NCBI GenBank assembly: GCA_004376695.1
Contig: SOJB01000082.1
Span: 1-5,405 of the forward strand
DNA length: 5,405 bases
DNA from: Dehalococcoidia bacterium
GTDB lineage: Bacteria; Chloroflexota; Dehalococcoidia; GIF9; AB-539-J10
Direction of reading: 5' to 3'
In this document: positions 1 through 5,405 of the stretch, piece after piece
Position numbering within the stretch: position 1 is the stretch's first letter
Layout: each line of letters begins with the position of its first letter
Program-made: the position numbers and the translations under genes
The notes under the pieces: generated by a model
The model's database searches: none
Seen by the model: the letters and a program-made list of their open reading frames with translations, nothing else
Told to the model about the DNA's origin: nothing

Positions 1-31
1 GGTGCTGGGGGTAAAATGAGTGCCTTGCGAT

Positions 32-208
32 ATGGCTGATGTAAGGCTTGGTTCAGGCGAGAGTTTCGAGGCCCTGCTGCGTAGATTCAACAGGCAGGTG
101 CAGCAGGGCCGCATTCTAGCTGAGGTTCGCCGCCGAAGGCACTATTTAAAGCCCAGCGAGCAGAGGAGGAAGAAAGCGGCAGCGAAAAGGCGGAAAAGTT
201 CCAGATAG
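32..208 (+). CDS. rpsU: Small ribosomal subunit protein bS21
   Basis: This encodes the small basic protein bS21 of the 30S subunit, which in well-studied bacteria sits near the platform and the anti-Shine-Dalgarno end of 16S rRNA and helps initiation. The 58-residue product shows the family pattern: an N-terminal strand beginning MADVRLG, then an amphipathic helix with LLRRFNRQVQQ and the signature ILAEVRRRRHY-KPSEQRRKK, ending in a Lys/Arg-rich tail. Length fits the family (about 55-70). The ATG at 32 is chosen because its product begins where bS21 proteins usually begin. An in-frame GTG at 20 would add four residues (MPCD) and has the better-placed G-rich tract (GGGGG at 7-11, 8 nt away), so the true start is uncertain. 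It lies 47 bp before yqeY with no terminator between them, which suggests cotranscription. Identity is nearly certain; the start is not. Confidence 0.93.
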   Translation: MADVRLGSGESFEALLRRFNRQVQQGRILAEVRRRRHYLKPSEQRRKKAAAKRRKSSR

Positions 209-232
209 TTACCCCTGAAAGACTTCGTTTTT

Positions 233-258
233 GAGGTGGTGCTGGTAGCCAGGAGATG
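233..258 (+). promoter_or_regulatory. Unusual ribosome binding region of yqeY
   Basis: AGGAG (251-255) abuts the ATG at 256 with no spacer, which is too close for normal Shine-Dalgarno use. A second purine tract, GAGGTGG (233-239), lies 16 nt away, which is too far. CTGG (242-245) can pair with CCAG (249-252), which overlaps the proximal AGGAG; folding this region would bring the distal tract closer to the start. No upstream in-frame start exists because TGA occurs at 232-234, and homology supports the ATG at 256. Functional meaning is inferred. Confidence 0.4.
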
Positions 259-705
259 GCGCTGAAGGATAGCATTCAGGAAGCCCTCAAGGAATCACTC
301 AAGCGGCAACACAGAACAGAGGTTGCCACGTTAAGGCTGCTGCTGTCTGAAATAAAGAATGCTGAGATTGCGCAGCGCAAGCCCGCTGACGATGAAAAAG
401 TGCTTGACGTCATTGCCAGTGAAGCAAAACGTCGGCGGGAGAGCATTGAAGCGTTCAAGCTCGGGAATCGTGGCGATCTGGTGGCGCAGCAAGAGGCAGA
501 ACTTGCCGTTCTGATGAGGTACCTTCCGGAGCAGATGAGTCGGGTGGAGATAATGGCGGCGGCACGGCAAGTGGTTGATGCAGTCGGCGCTAAGGGACCC
601 GGTGATAAGGGTAGAGTAATGTCTCAGCTTATGCCTCAGCTGAAAGGCAAAGCTGATGGCAGGGAAGTCAGTGAGGTAGTTGCGGCCCTGCTTGCTGGCA
701 GCTAG
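256..705 (+). CDS. yqeY: GatB/YqeY-domain protein (YqeY family)
   Basis: This is a 149-residue cytosolic protein of the YqeY family, which resembles the C-terminal tail domain of GatB, the amidotransferase subunit that handles Glu-tRNA(Gln)/Asp-tRNA(Asn). The exact role of stand-alone YqeY is not established; a tRNA-linked role is inferred from the domain. Visible family features are the N-terminal helix with LRLLLSEIKNAEIA (26-39), a Lys/Arg-rich helix KRRRESIEAF (58-67) followed by LGNRGDLVAQQEAEL (69-83), the conserved RYLPEQMS (88-95), and the C-terminal GPGDKGRVMSQLMPQLKGKADG block (114-135), which matches the GatB tail. Length is typical (about 148). It follows rpsU closely, a common pairing in bacteria, and a hairpin terminator lies 37 bp after its stop codon. 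The start is supported by alignment of the N-terminal helix with the family and not by the ribosome binding site, which is unusual. Confidence 0.92.
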   Translation: MALKDSIQEALKESLKRQHRTEVATLRLLLSEIKNAEIAQRKPADDEKVLDVIASEAKRRRESIEAFKLGNRGDLVAQQEAELAVLMRYLPEQMSRVEIMAAARQVVDAVGAKGPGDKGRVMSQLMPQLKGKADGREVSEVVAALLAGS

Positions 706-742
706 GCTTTGCGGGGCAGGCGCGACATTCGAGTTGTGACAC

Positions 743-775
743 AATGGCGGTAGAAGGACACCGCCATTATTCTTT
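743..775 (+). terminator. Likely intrinsic terminator of rpsU-yqeY
   Basis: A perfect 9-bp inverted repeat, AATGGCGGT (743-751) and ACCGCCATT (760-768), encloses an 8-nt loop and is followed by the T-rich stretch ATTCTTT (769-775). It lies 37 bp after the yqeY stop. The U-tract is interrupted, so termination may be incomplete. The 114 bp from here to purL show no convincing -35/-10 pair that I would defend. Confidence 0.65.
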
Positions 776-889
776 ACAGTATGGGATTTGGAGTCGCTTG
801 TTTCCCCGGCACCGTTGGCCACTGAGACTGTGGCTGTGCTTTTGACGCTTCACTCCCCGGACTGACGTCTTGGTGACTGGAGGCCGGTA

Positions 890-3160
890 ATGAATGTCTC
901 TAAGGAAATTCTAGATGAAGTTGCCTTAACTGAAAAGGAATATGAGCTGATTGTGCAGCAGCTGGGGCGAGAGCCTGGTGAGGTCGAGCTGGGGATGTTC
1001 GGCTCGTTGTGGAGCGAACATTGCGGCTACAAGCACTCCAAGCTCTTACTCAAGCTTCTCCCTTCCCGAGGCAAAAATATCGTGGTGAGTCGGGGGGAAG
1101 AAAATGCCGGGGTGGTGGATATCGGCGATGGACAGGTGGCGGTAATGAAGATAGAGTCCCACAACCACCCCTCGGCGATTGACCCGTATCAGGGTGCAGC
1201 CACAGCGGCAGGCGGTGTTATAAGGGATATCCTTACCATGGGTGCCCGTCCTGTAGCTTTGCTCAACTCTCTTCGCTTTGGTCCTCTGACCGAATCGAAT
1301 AATCGTTGCCTGCTCAACGGAGTTGTGGCTGGTCTTGCCGACTATGGCAACTGCCTGGGCATACCTGGTGTGGGCGGCGAGGTGTTTTTTGCCGATAGGT
1401 ATACGGGTAACCCGCTAGTGAATGGCCTGTGTCTGGGCATTTGTGAAAAAGATAAGCTGGTCAGAGCCAGAGCCAGTGGTGAAGGTAACTTGCTGATGGT
1501 CGTGGGGGCTGACACGGGTCGTGACGGGATTCACGGCGCTTCCGGTCTGGCATCGCGTGCGTTTGGGGATGAGCGAGAGACGAAGTCAGTAGTTCCGACC
1601 GGTAATCCTGCTCTGGAGAAACTGCTCATCGAAGCCTGCCTTGAACTGGCGCAGACTGATTGGATTGTAGGCATGCAGGACCTGGGGGCTGCTGGGTTAA
1701 CAAGCTCTACGGTGGAGTGTGCGGCTAGAGGCGGGAGCGGAGTGGAAATAGACGTGCTTAAGGTACGTCGTCGGGAAGAGAATATGACCCCCTACGAGGT
1801 AATGCTCTCGGAGTCGCAGGAGAGAATGCTGGTGATTGTGAAGAAGGGTTGTGAGGAAAAGGTGAAAGCCCTGCTTGATCGCTGGGGAATTCATTCCGAT
1901 ATCATCGGTCGGGTCACCAATACTGGATTAGCCGTGGTTAAAGAGGGGGGAGAGGTTGTCGCTGAGGTTCCCGTGAATCTGCTGGTCACCCCACCCCTCT
2001 ATCGCCAGCGTAGTAAGAAGCCACCATGGCTTGCAGACCTTCAATCCTTCGATGTGAATGACATCGCTGACCTGAAGCCCAGGCAATGCAATTCTGTTTT
2101 GCTCCGTTTGCTGGCCTCTCCCAATATTGCCAGCCGCGAGTGCATCTATCGCCGGTATGACTCTCAGGCGATGGGTCCCGATGGAATCGGGACTGTGGTT
2201 CCTCCGGGCAGCGATGCCGCTGTTTTGCGCATCAAAGGAGCCAAGAAAGGTATTTCCTTAACTGTCGATGGCAATGGACGGTATTGCTATGTTGATCCCT
2301 TCCTGGGTGGGGTGATTGCTGTGGCTGAGGCTGCTCGGAATTTGGTCTGTAGTGGGGCTGAACCTGTAGCTCTTACCGATTGTCTCAACTTCGGTAATCC
2401 TGAAAAGGCTGACGTTTATTACCAGTTGAAAGAGTGCATAAAGGGTATGGCTCGGGCTTGTCGGGAACTCAAGGTTCCCGTAATAAGTGGCAATGTTAGC
2501 CTTTACAATGAGAGCAAGGGCGAAGCTATCTATCCCACTCCAGTAGTAGGCATGCTGGGGATTGTCGAAGATATAGGCAGGCATTGCACGATGTCTTTCA
2601 AAAAAGAGGGTGACCTGGTCTTTCTGCTGGGCGAGCCCCGTGCCTTGACCGGCATCTCTCCACGCCGATCTCATCGGGGCTCCAACGGCCTTGGTGCTAG
2701 TGAATATATGGCACTCATACACGGCTTGGTGAGAGGGAAGCCCGGCATTGATCTGGATATGGAGAAAAGGGTGCAGCGCTGTTGTCTGGAGGCTATAAGG
2801 CAGGGCGTCGTCAATTCGGCCCACGATTGTTCCGAAGGCGGCTTCCTGGTAGCCATTGCCGAAAGTTGCATTACCGGCGATATTGGCTTTAAGGGCGAGA
2901 GCTGGAAGGTGAAAGGAAGGCTGGATTCCGCTTTCTTTGGGGAGCATCAATCACGGATCGTAGTGTCGATATCGGCCAATTCGGCAGCCAAATTGAGCAA
3001 GGTGGCCAGAAAATGGCAGGTGCCCCTGACTTTGCTGGGGAGAGTGGGTGGGAAACGCCTGGTCGTTAGGGGCTATGTCGACGTGCCTCTGCGCAAAGTG
3101 GCAGCAGCCTGGCGGGACGGCCTCAAGCGGTCATTGGTAGAGTCCGAAGACCGAAAATAG
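890..3160 (+). CDS. purL: Phosphoribosylformylglycinamidine synthase subunit PurL
   Basis: This is the ATP-dependent synthetase subunit of the fourth step of de novo purine synthesis, converting FGAR to FGAM with ammonia supplied by PurQ and with PurS as bridge. The 756 residues are the small, PurQ/PurS-dependent type. Two AIR-synthetase-like halves are visible. The first has SEHCGYKHSK (42-51), the ESHNHPSAIDPYQGAATAAGG nucleotide/metal region (89-109), GIPGVGGE (157-164), DLGAAGLTSS (264-273) and SESQERM (307-313). The second has a second ATP-like site around TVDGNGRYCYVDP (458-470), DCLNFGNPEK (497-506), SGNVSLYNE (533-541) and HDCSEGG (645-651). The ATG at 890 has GGAGG (879-883) at a spacing of 6. 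The length is about 14 residues above the usual 740 or so, which matches an apparent insert at residues 585-598 between GEPR and NGLGASEY. No purS or purQ lies nearby, so these partners must be elsewhere. Confidence 0.97.
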   Translation: MNVSKEILDEVALTEKEYELIVQQLGREPGEVELGMFGSLWSEHCGYKHSKLLLKLLPSRGKNIVVSRGEENAGVVDIGDGQVAVMKIESHNHPSAIDPYQGAATAAGGVIRDILTMGARPVALLNSLRFGPLTESNNRCLLNGVVAGLADYGNCLGIPGVGGEVFFADRYTGNPLVNGLCLGICEKDKLVRARASGEGNLLMVVGADTGRDGIHGASGLASRAFGDERETKSVVPTGNPALEKLLIEACLELAQTDWIVGMQDLGAAGLTSSTVECAARGGSGVEIDVLKVRRREENMTPYEVMLSESQERMLVIVKKGCEEKVKALLDRWGIHSDIIGRVTNTGLAVVKEGGEVVAEVPVNLLVTPPLYRQRSKKPPWLADLQSFDVNDIADLKPRQCNSVLLRLLASPNIASRECIYRRYDSQAMGPDGIGTVVPPGSDAAVLRIKGAKKGISLTVDGNGRYCYVDPFLGGVIAVAEAARNLVCSGAEPVALTDCLNFGNPEKADVYYQLKECIKGMARACRELKVPVISGNVSLYNESKGEAIYPTPVVGMLGIVEDIGRHCTMSFKKEGDLVFLLGEPRALTGISPRRSHRGSNGLGASEYMALIHGLVRGKPGIDLDMEKRVQRCCLEAIRQGVVNSAHDCSEGGFLVAIAESCITGDIGFKGESWKVKGRLDSAFFGEHQSRIVVSISANSAAKLSKVARKWQVPLTLLGRVGGKRLVVRGYVDVPLRKVAAAWRDGLKRSLVESEDRK
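2633..2682 (+). repeat. Inverted repeat bounding an in-frame insert in purL
   Basis: Perfect 8-bp arms, GAGCCCCG (2633-2640) and CGGGGCTC (2675-2682), flank 34 nt. Inside them, TGCC (2641-2644) faces GGCA (2651-2654). The segment encodes residues ALTGISPRRSHRGS (585-598), which is Arg/Ser-rich and unlike its surroundings. Removing these 14 codons gives GEPR-NGLGASEY, which reads like the normal family loop before the conserved G-x-SEY. That it is an inserted palindromic element is inference. Confidence 0.5.
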
Positions 3161-3208
3161 AAGGGCAAGAGTATTGTTTCGCAGTTGGCATTGTGATTCT
3201 TGCCCTTT
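3161..3208 (+). terminator. Probable terminator hairpin after purL
   Basis: Immediately after the purL stop codon, AAGGGCAAGA (3161-3170) is the exact reverse complement of TCTTGCCCTT (3198-3207), a 10-bp stem that one G-T and one T-A pair extend to 12. The loop is long, about 23 nt. The arms carry A's on the 5' side and T's on the 3' side, as terminators usually do, but only TTT follows, so it may act as a weak terminator or an mRNA 3'-end stabiliser. Confidence 0.45.
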
Positions 3209-3484
3209 GATATCCATAGCTAATCGCATAATCTCGGATGGAAATCCTCTCGCTTGCCTCCTGCGATAGCATGTTTTCACTCCTTCTGTCATTGCAGGTG
3301 AAGCCCAACAACTTCATAGGTCTCAGGACATAATCTTATGGATCTTAGGTCTGCGCCCGTGAGTATTGATGCTTGTAAGGCGAAGTCATCCCGATTCCAT
3401 CTGGGTTTCCCTTGAGGGCATGATGCCCGGTAACGGCGCCCGAGCCTATCAGCAGTTTGGCTTTCGTATTCTCATCATATTATC

Positions 3485-3706
3485 TTGCCGAGCACTCAGT
3501 GCGCTGAGTGTTCGGTCGCCTATACCGTAGATTTGAAAGAAGCCTGCCAGCAGATAAAGGAAGGGGAATATCAGTTACCCTGCCCACGAAATGGTCCGCA
3601 CACAGAAGTGGTCAGGCTTGTTGCCGATGCCCGGGACAGAATGCCAAGCGAATCGACCAATCCCCCCAGGGTCGCTGCTCCGTTGGTCATGTATCCGCTG
3701 GACTGA
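3485..3706 (+). pseudogene. Doubtful small zinc-ribbon-like frame, possibly a remnant
   Basis: This is a 73-codon open frame whose only usable start is a TTG at 3485; the frame is open upstream to the TAA at 3431 but holds no ATG or GTG, and no Shine-Dalgarno sequence precedes the TTG. The N-terminal half looks protein-like: C6-x2-C9, then AYTVDLKEACQQIKEGEYQL, then CPRNG (33-37). This resembles a small zinc ribbon of the C-x2-C...CPxCG kind in which the fourth cysteine would be Asn36, so the metal site would be incomplete. The rest (residues 38-73) has no recognised domain. The start region coincides with a strong hairpin. It could be a decayed gene, a real short gene with a non-standard start, or chance. 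I do not recognise a specific family. Confidence 0.22.
3488..3515 (+). repeat. Strong 12-bp hairpin in the intergenic gap
   Basis: CCGAGCACTCAG (3488-3499) pairs with CTGAGTGTTCGG (3504-3515) around the 4-nt loop TGCG. The 12-bp stem has a single G-T wobble when read on the + strand and an A-C mismatch at that position on the - strand, so RNA from the + strand would fold better. No T-run follows on either strand, so it is not a standard intrinsic terminator. It lies about 210 bp beyond the serA stop codon on the other strand. The role is unknown; an mRNA-end structure or protein-binding palindrome are possibilities. Confidence 0.55.
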
Positions 3707-3728
3707 CTGATTTTTCAGTAAAGACTAT

Positions 3729-5291
3729 CTATAGCTTCACCGCCTTAGCACTGTAAATACCAGGCAGGCCACGTATCTCCTGTAGCTGCTCTTCACCCAG
3801 TGGTTCATCGAGAGCTAAAATCATGAGGGCCTTGCCCCTGGGCCGGAGTCTGCTCAAGTGCATGAAACTGATGTCAATCTCAGCCTTGGCGGTTATGTTG
3901 CCGATGATGCCAACGAGGCCGGGTCGGTCGAGATGGTCGCAGAAGAAGAAATGTCCTCCGGTGGGCACGATATCCATCCAGAAGTCATTGACCTGGACGA
4001 GGCGGCTCTCGCCATGCCTTACTGTGCCCGATATTGTGGTGGTTCCAGCAGTTGTATTGACCTGCAGGGTGAGCAAGTTGGCGTAGTTCTCACAGGTGAT
4101 CTCTTTCTCTTCGCTGATCTTCAGGCCGCGCTGGGCGGCGACAAGACCGACGTTGACCAGGTTGATTCTCTCCTCACTCGCCTGCTGTAGGAGGCCGCTG
4201 ATGAGGGCCGTCTTAACGGGGTTGCAGTCGTAGTTGGCTATTCCACCGCCATACTTGATGTGTGTTGAGATTATCTGTCCCTCCATTAGTTGACTGGCAA
4301 GGTTGCCGATAGTGGAAGCTACCGTCATAAATGGCACCAGTTCGGGAGGTATGTGGGGGGCATTAACTGCGTATTTGCTGAACCGTCCTTGAAGCACAGC
4401 CAGGACTTCTTCAGCAACGTCCCTGGCTACGCTGGTCTGAGCCTCAACTGTAGAGGCGCCCAGATGCGGGGTAACGATTATCTTGTCCTCTTCAAATAGA
4501 GGACCATCTATTGCTGGTTCACGTGTAAAGACGTCAAAGGCAGCGCCTGCTAGCTTCCCGGTCTTGATTGCGCTGACCACTGCTTCCTCGTCGATCAACC
4601 CGCCCCGGGCACAATTGATAATCCGAGCCGTGGGCTTCATCTTTTCCAGTTCCTTGCCTCCAATCAACTTCTCGGTAGCTGGCGTCAGCGGCACATGAAG
4701 AGTGATGAAATCGGCCTCCCTGAGAAGCTGGTCCAGGGACACTAACTCTACTTCGAGGTTACGGGCATGGTCTTCAGAGACGAACGGGTCGTGGGCGATA
4801 ACGTGCATTTCGAAGGCCTGGACCCGCTTCGCTACTTGAGAGCCTACGTTGCCGATGCCGACTATGCCCAGTGTCTTACCCCTCAGTTCGGTACCGACCA
4901 TATCCTCTCTTCGCCATTGGCCTGATTTGAGGTGTTTATTTGCCTGTGGTATGTTCCGTGCCAGAGCGAGCATGAGAGCGACGGCATGTTCTGCCGTAGC
5001 CACAACGTTGCCCGTGGGGGCATTGACCACCACAATGCCCCTCTTGGTAGCGGCATCGACGTCGATGTTATCGATGCCCACTCCTACCCGCCCAATCACC
5101 TTGAGTTTTTGGCCGAGTCCAATAAGGCTCGCGTCTACTTGAGTGCGGCTACGCACAATCAAGGCGTCGTACTTGTTGATTATGGCGGCCAGTTGACCAG
5201 GTTCCAGGTCGGTCTGGATATCTACCTGGGCATAGCTACACAGGAGCTGTATTCCTGCGTCAGCTATCCGGTCAGTGACCAAAACCTTCAT
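3729..5291 (-). CDS. serA: D-3-phosphoglycerate dehydrogenase, long ACT-domain type
   Basis: SerA oxidises 3-phosphoglycerate to 3-phosphohydroxypyruvate with NAD+, the first committed step of serine synthesis in the cytosol. Domains in the 520 residues: the split substrate domain (about 1-98 and 286-312), with VRSRT (46-50) and NAPTGN (90-95); the Rossmann domain (about 99-285), with G145-x-G147-x2-G150 and the acidic D168 that favours NAD; and the catalytic R229 (in NCARGG), E258 (in REP) and H276 (in TPHLGAS). An intervening ASB-type domain (about 315-445) and a C-terminal ACT domain (about 448-520, with DRPG at 455-458) follow. This is the long form known from Mycobacterium and Bacillus, where the ACT and ASB domains mediate serine feedback; feedback here is inferred. 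The ATG has GAGGTGA (reverse strand, 5302-5308) at a spacing of 10 nt. The start lies 10 bp after the stop of the upstream aminotransferase-like gene, indicating an operon. All key residues are present. Confidence 0.97.
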   Translation of the reverse strand: MKVLVTDRIADAGIQLLCSYAQVDIQTDLEPGQLAAIINKYDALIVRSRTQVDASLIGLGQKLKVIGRVGVGIDNIDVDAATKRGIVVVNAPTGNVVATAEHAVALMLALARNIPQANKHLKSGQWRREDMVGTELRGKTLGIVGIGNVGSQVAKRVQAFEMHVIAHDPFVSEDHARNLEVELVSLDQLLREADFITLHVPLTPATEKLIGGKELEKMKPTARIINCARGGLIDEEAVVSAIKTGKLAGAAFDVFTREPAIDGPLFEEDKIIVTPHLGASTVEAQTSVARDVAEEVLAVLQGRFSKYAVNAPHIPPELVPFMTVASTIGNLASQLMEGQIISTHIKYGGGIANYDCNPVKTALISGLLQQASEERINLVNVGLVAAQRGLKISEEKEITCENYANLLTLQVNTTAGTTTISGTVRHGESRLVQVNDFWMDIVPTGGHFFFCDHLDRPGLVGIIGNITAKAEIDISFMHLSRLRPRGKALMILALDEPLGEEQLQEIRGLPGIYSAKAVKL

Positions 5292-5301
5292 CTTCTAGGT
5301 T

Positions 5302-5308
5302 TCACCTC
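5302..5308 (-). promoter_or_regulatory. serA ribosome binding site overlapping upstream stop codon
   Basis: On the reverse strand GAGGTGA is complementary to the 16S rRNA 3' end and includes the TGA that ends the upstream gene. Termination of the upstream gene therefore occurs right at the serA ribosome binding site, which favours translational coupling. The sequence AGGT-GAA-ACCT (reverse strand, 5307-5297) could form a small 4-bp hairpin that masks it when no ribosome is present; that is speculation. Confidence 0.7.
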
Positions 5309-5405
5309 GGAGGTTCTTCGCTCCGCTCAGGATGACGATAGGCAGACGGTAGAGCTTTCTTCAGCGCTTCCAGTACTGACTTGATGTCATCCTCGCTTAC
5401 GAAGC
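5302..5405 (-). CDS. C-terminal end of probable class V aminotransferase (partial)
   Basis: Only the last 33 codons and the stop are visible; the rest lies beyond the window edge. The reading begins FVSEDDIKSVLEALKKAL, a pattern typical of the C-terminal helix of class V aminotransferases (serine-pyruvate/alanine-glyoxylate type), where a G-x-V/M-S/T-x-x-D-I motif precedes the final helix. Its position 10 bp before serA suggests that it supplies the phosphoserine aminotransferase step on 3-phosphohydroxypyruvate, as such enzymes do in some bacteria and archaea; this is inference from context. After the expected end of the helix the protein continues with PSAYRHPERSEEPPR, encoded by a dispersed-repeat sequence, so the tail looks like a late addition. 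No catalytic residue can be seen. Other PLP-enzyme families with a similar end cannot be excluded. Confidence 0.6.
   Translation of the reverse strand, partial: FVSEDDIKSVLEALKKALPSAYRHPERSEEPPR
5314..5336. repeat. Copy of a short interspersed repeat inside the aminotransferase tail
   Basis: The + strand core TCGCTCCGCTCAGGATGAC (5318-5336), extended by TTCT on its left, matches a short dispersed element that I recall as recurring many times in intergenic regions of Chloroflexota and some other bacterial genomes (reverse form GTCATCCTGAGCGGAGCGA). Only this one copy is seen in the window, so repetition cannot be shown here. It is translated in the frame that gives RHPERSEE. Confidence 0.5.

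Larger units (their letters stand above)
3209..3728. other. Intergenic region between convergent purL and serA
   Basis: This stretch between the convergent purL and serA holds no gene I can identify with confidence. It contains a hairpin candidate (CCTGCGAT 3260-3267 with ATTGCAGG 3291-3298, one G-T pair), a short palindrome GGGCA-TGA-TGCCC (3416-3428), a strong 12-bp hairpin at 3488-3515, and a zinc-ribbon-like open frame at 3485-3706. No tRNA, riboswitch core or transposase was recognised. No clear poly-T terminator for serA is seen on the reverse strand; only a weak 5-bp ACTGA/TCAGT repeat (3706-3719) lies next to it. Mild decay of a former gene is one explanation. Confidence 0.6.

Noticed and set aside
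331..822. 163-codon reverse-strand frame opposite yqeY
   Set aside because: It covers yqeY and the terminator hairpin, has a low-complexity product and no domain; yqeY explains the coding signal.
842..870. TTGACG as a -35 box for purL
   Set aside because: No acceptable -10 hexamer lies at 16-18 bp spacing (ACGTCT-like sequence is found there), so a promoter cannot be defended.
2258..2950. 230-codon reverse-strand open frame opposite purL
   Set aside because: It lies fully inside purL, whose family motifs are conserved throughout; the reverse product has no recognisable domain and arises from the codon bias of the real gene.
3209..3484. A riboswitch, tRNA or other structured RNA in the purL-serA gap
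   Set aside because: No T-loop GTTCRA motif, cobalamin, SAM, glycine or T-box core was recognised on either strand, and the location behind two convergent genes does not favour a leader RNA.
3706..3719. ACTGA-TTTT-TCAGT as a serA terminator
   Set aside because: The stem is only 5 bp and no T-run follows on the reverse strand; too weak to call.
3508..3756. 82-codon forward frame in the intergenic gap extending into serA
   Set aside because: It starts inside the hairpin, has no recognisable domain despite several cysteines, and runs antisense into the serA end.
4932..5384. 150-codon forward frame opposite serA and the aminotransferase end
   Set aside because: SerA on the other strand has all catalytic and Rossmann residues; this is its shadow and runs through the repeat.

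Overview
The window is bacterial chromosome of ordinary gene density and moderately GC-rich composition. It holds two short forward units (rpsU-yqeY and purL) that converge on a reverse-strand serine-biosynthesis unit (a partial aminotransferase followed by serA). Ribosomal protein bS21 and Shine-Dalgarno sequences of the GGAGG/GAGGTGA type show that it is a bacterium. An ACT-domain 'long' SerA directly behind an aminotransferase, bS21 next to YqeY, and a short interspersed repeat of the type ...TCGCTCCGCTCAGGATGAC... together suggest a Chloroflexota/Dehalococcoidia-like genome. That placement is inference and no search was possible.

Layout: 32-208 (+) rpsU (bS21); 256-705 (+) yqeY (GatB/YqeY-domain protein); a good hairpin terminator at 743-775; 890-3160 (+) purL, complete, with an extra segment of about 14 codons bounded by an inverted repeat; a hairpin directly behind the purL stop codon; a gap of 568 bp (3161-3728) with no convincing gene, but with a 12-bp hairpin and a small zinc-ribbon-like open frame that may be a remnant; 3729-5291 (-) serA, complete; 5302-5405 (-) the last 33 codons of an upstream gene that looks like an aminotransferase.

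How the genes fit together: bS21 and YqeY belong to the translation sphere and probably share a transcript. PurL carries out the fourth step of de novo purine synthesis and would need PurQ and PurS, which are not in the window. SerA makes 3-phosphohydroxypyruvate, which a class V aminotransferase would convert to phosphoserine. The visible tail just upstream of serA fits that partner.

I see no clear new biological system. The most interesting points are two apparent captures of palindromic or repeat DNA into coding sequence: an in-frame insert in a PurL loop, and a dispersed repeat that has become the C-terminal tail of the aminotransferase and borders the serA ribosome binding site. No tRNA, rRNA, CRISPR array, transposase or recognisable riboswitch was found.
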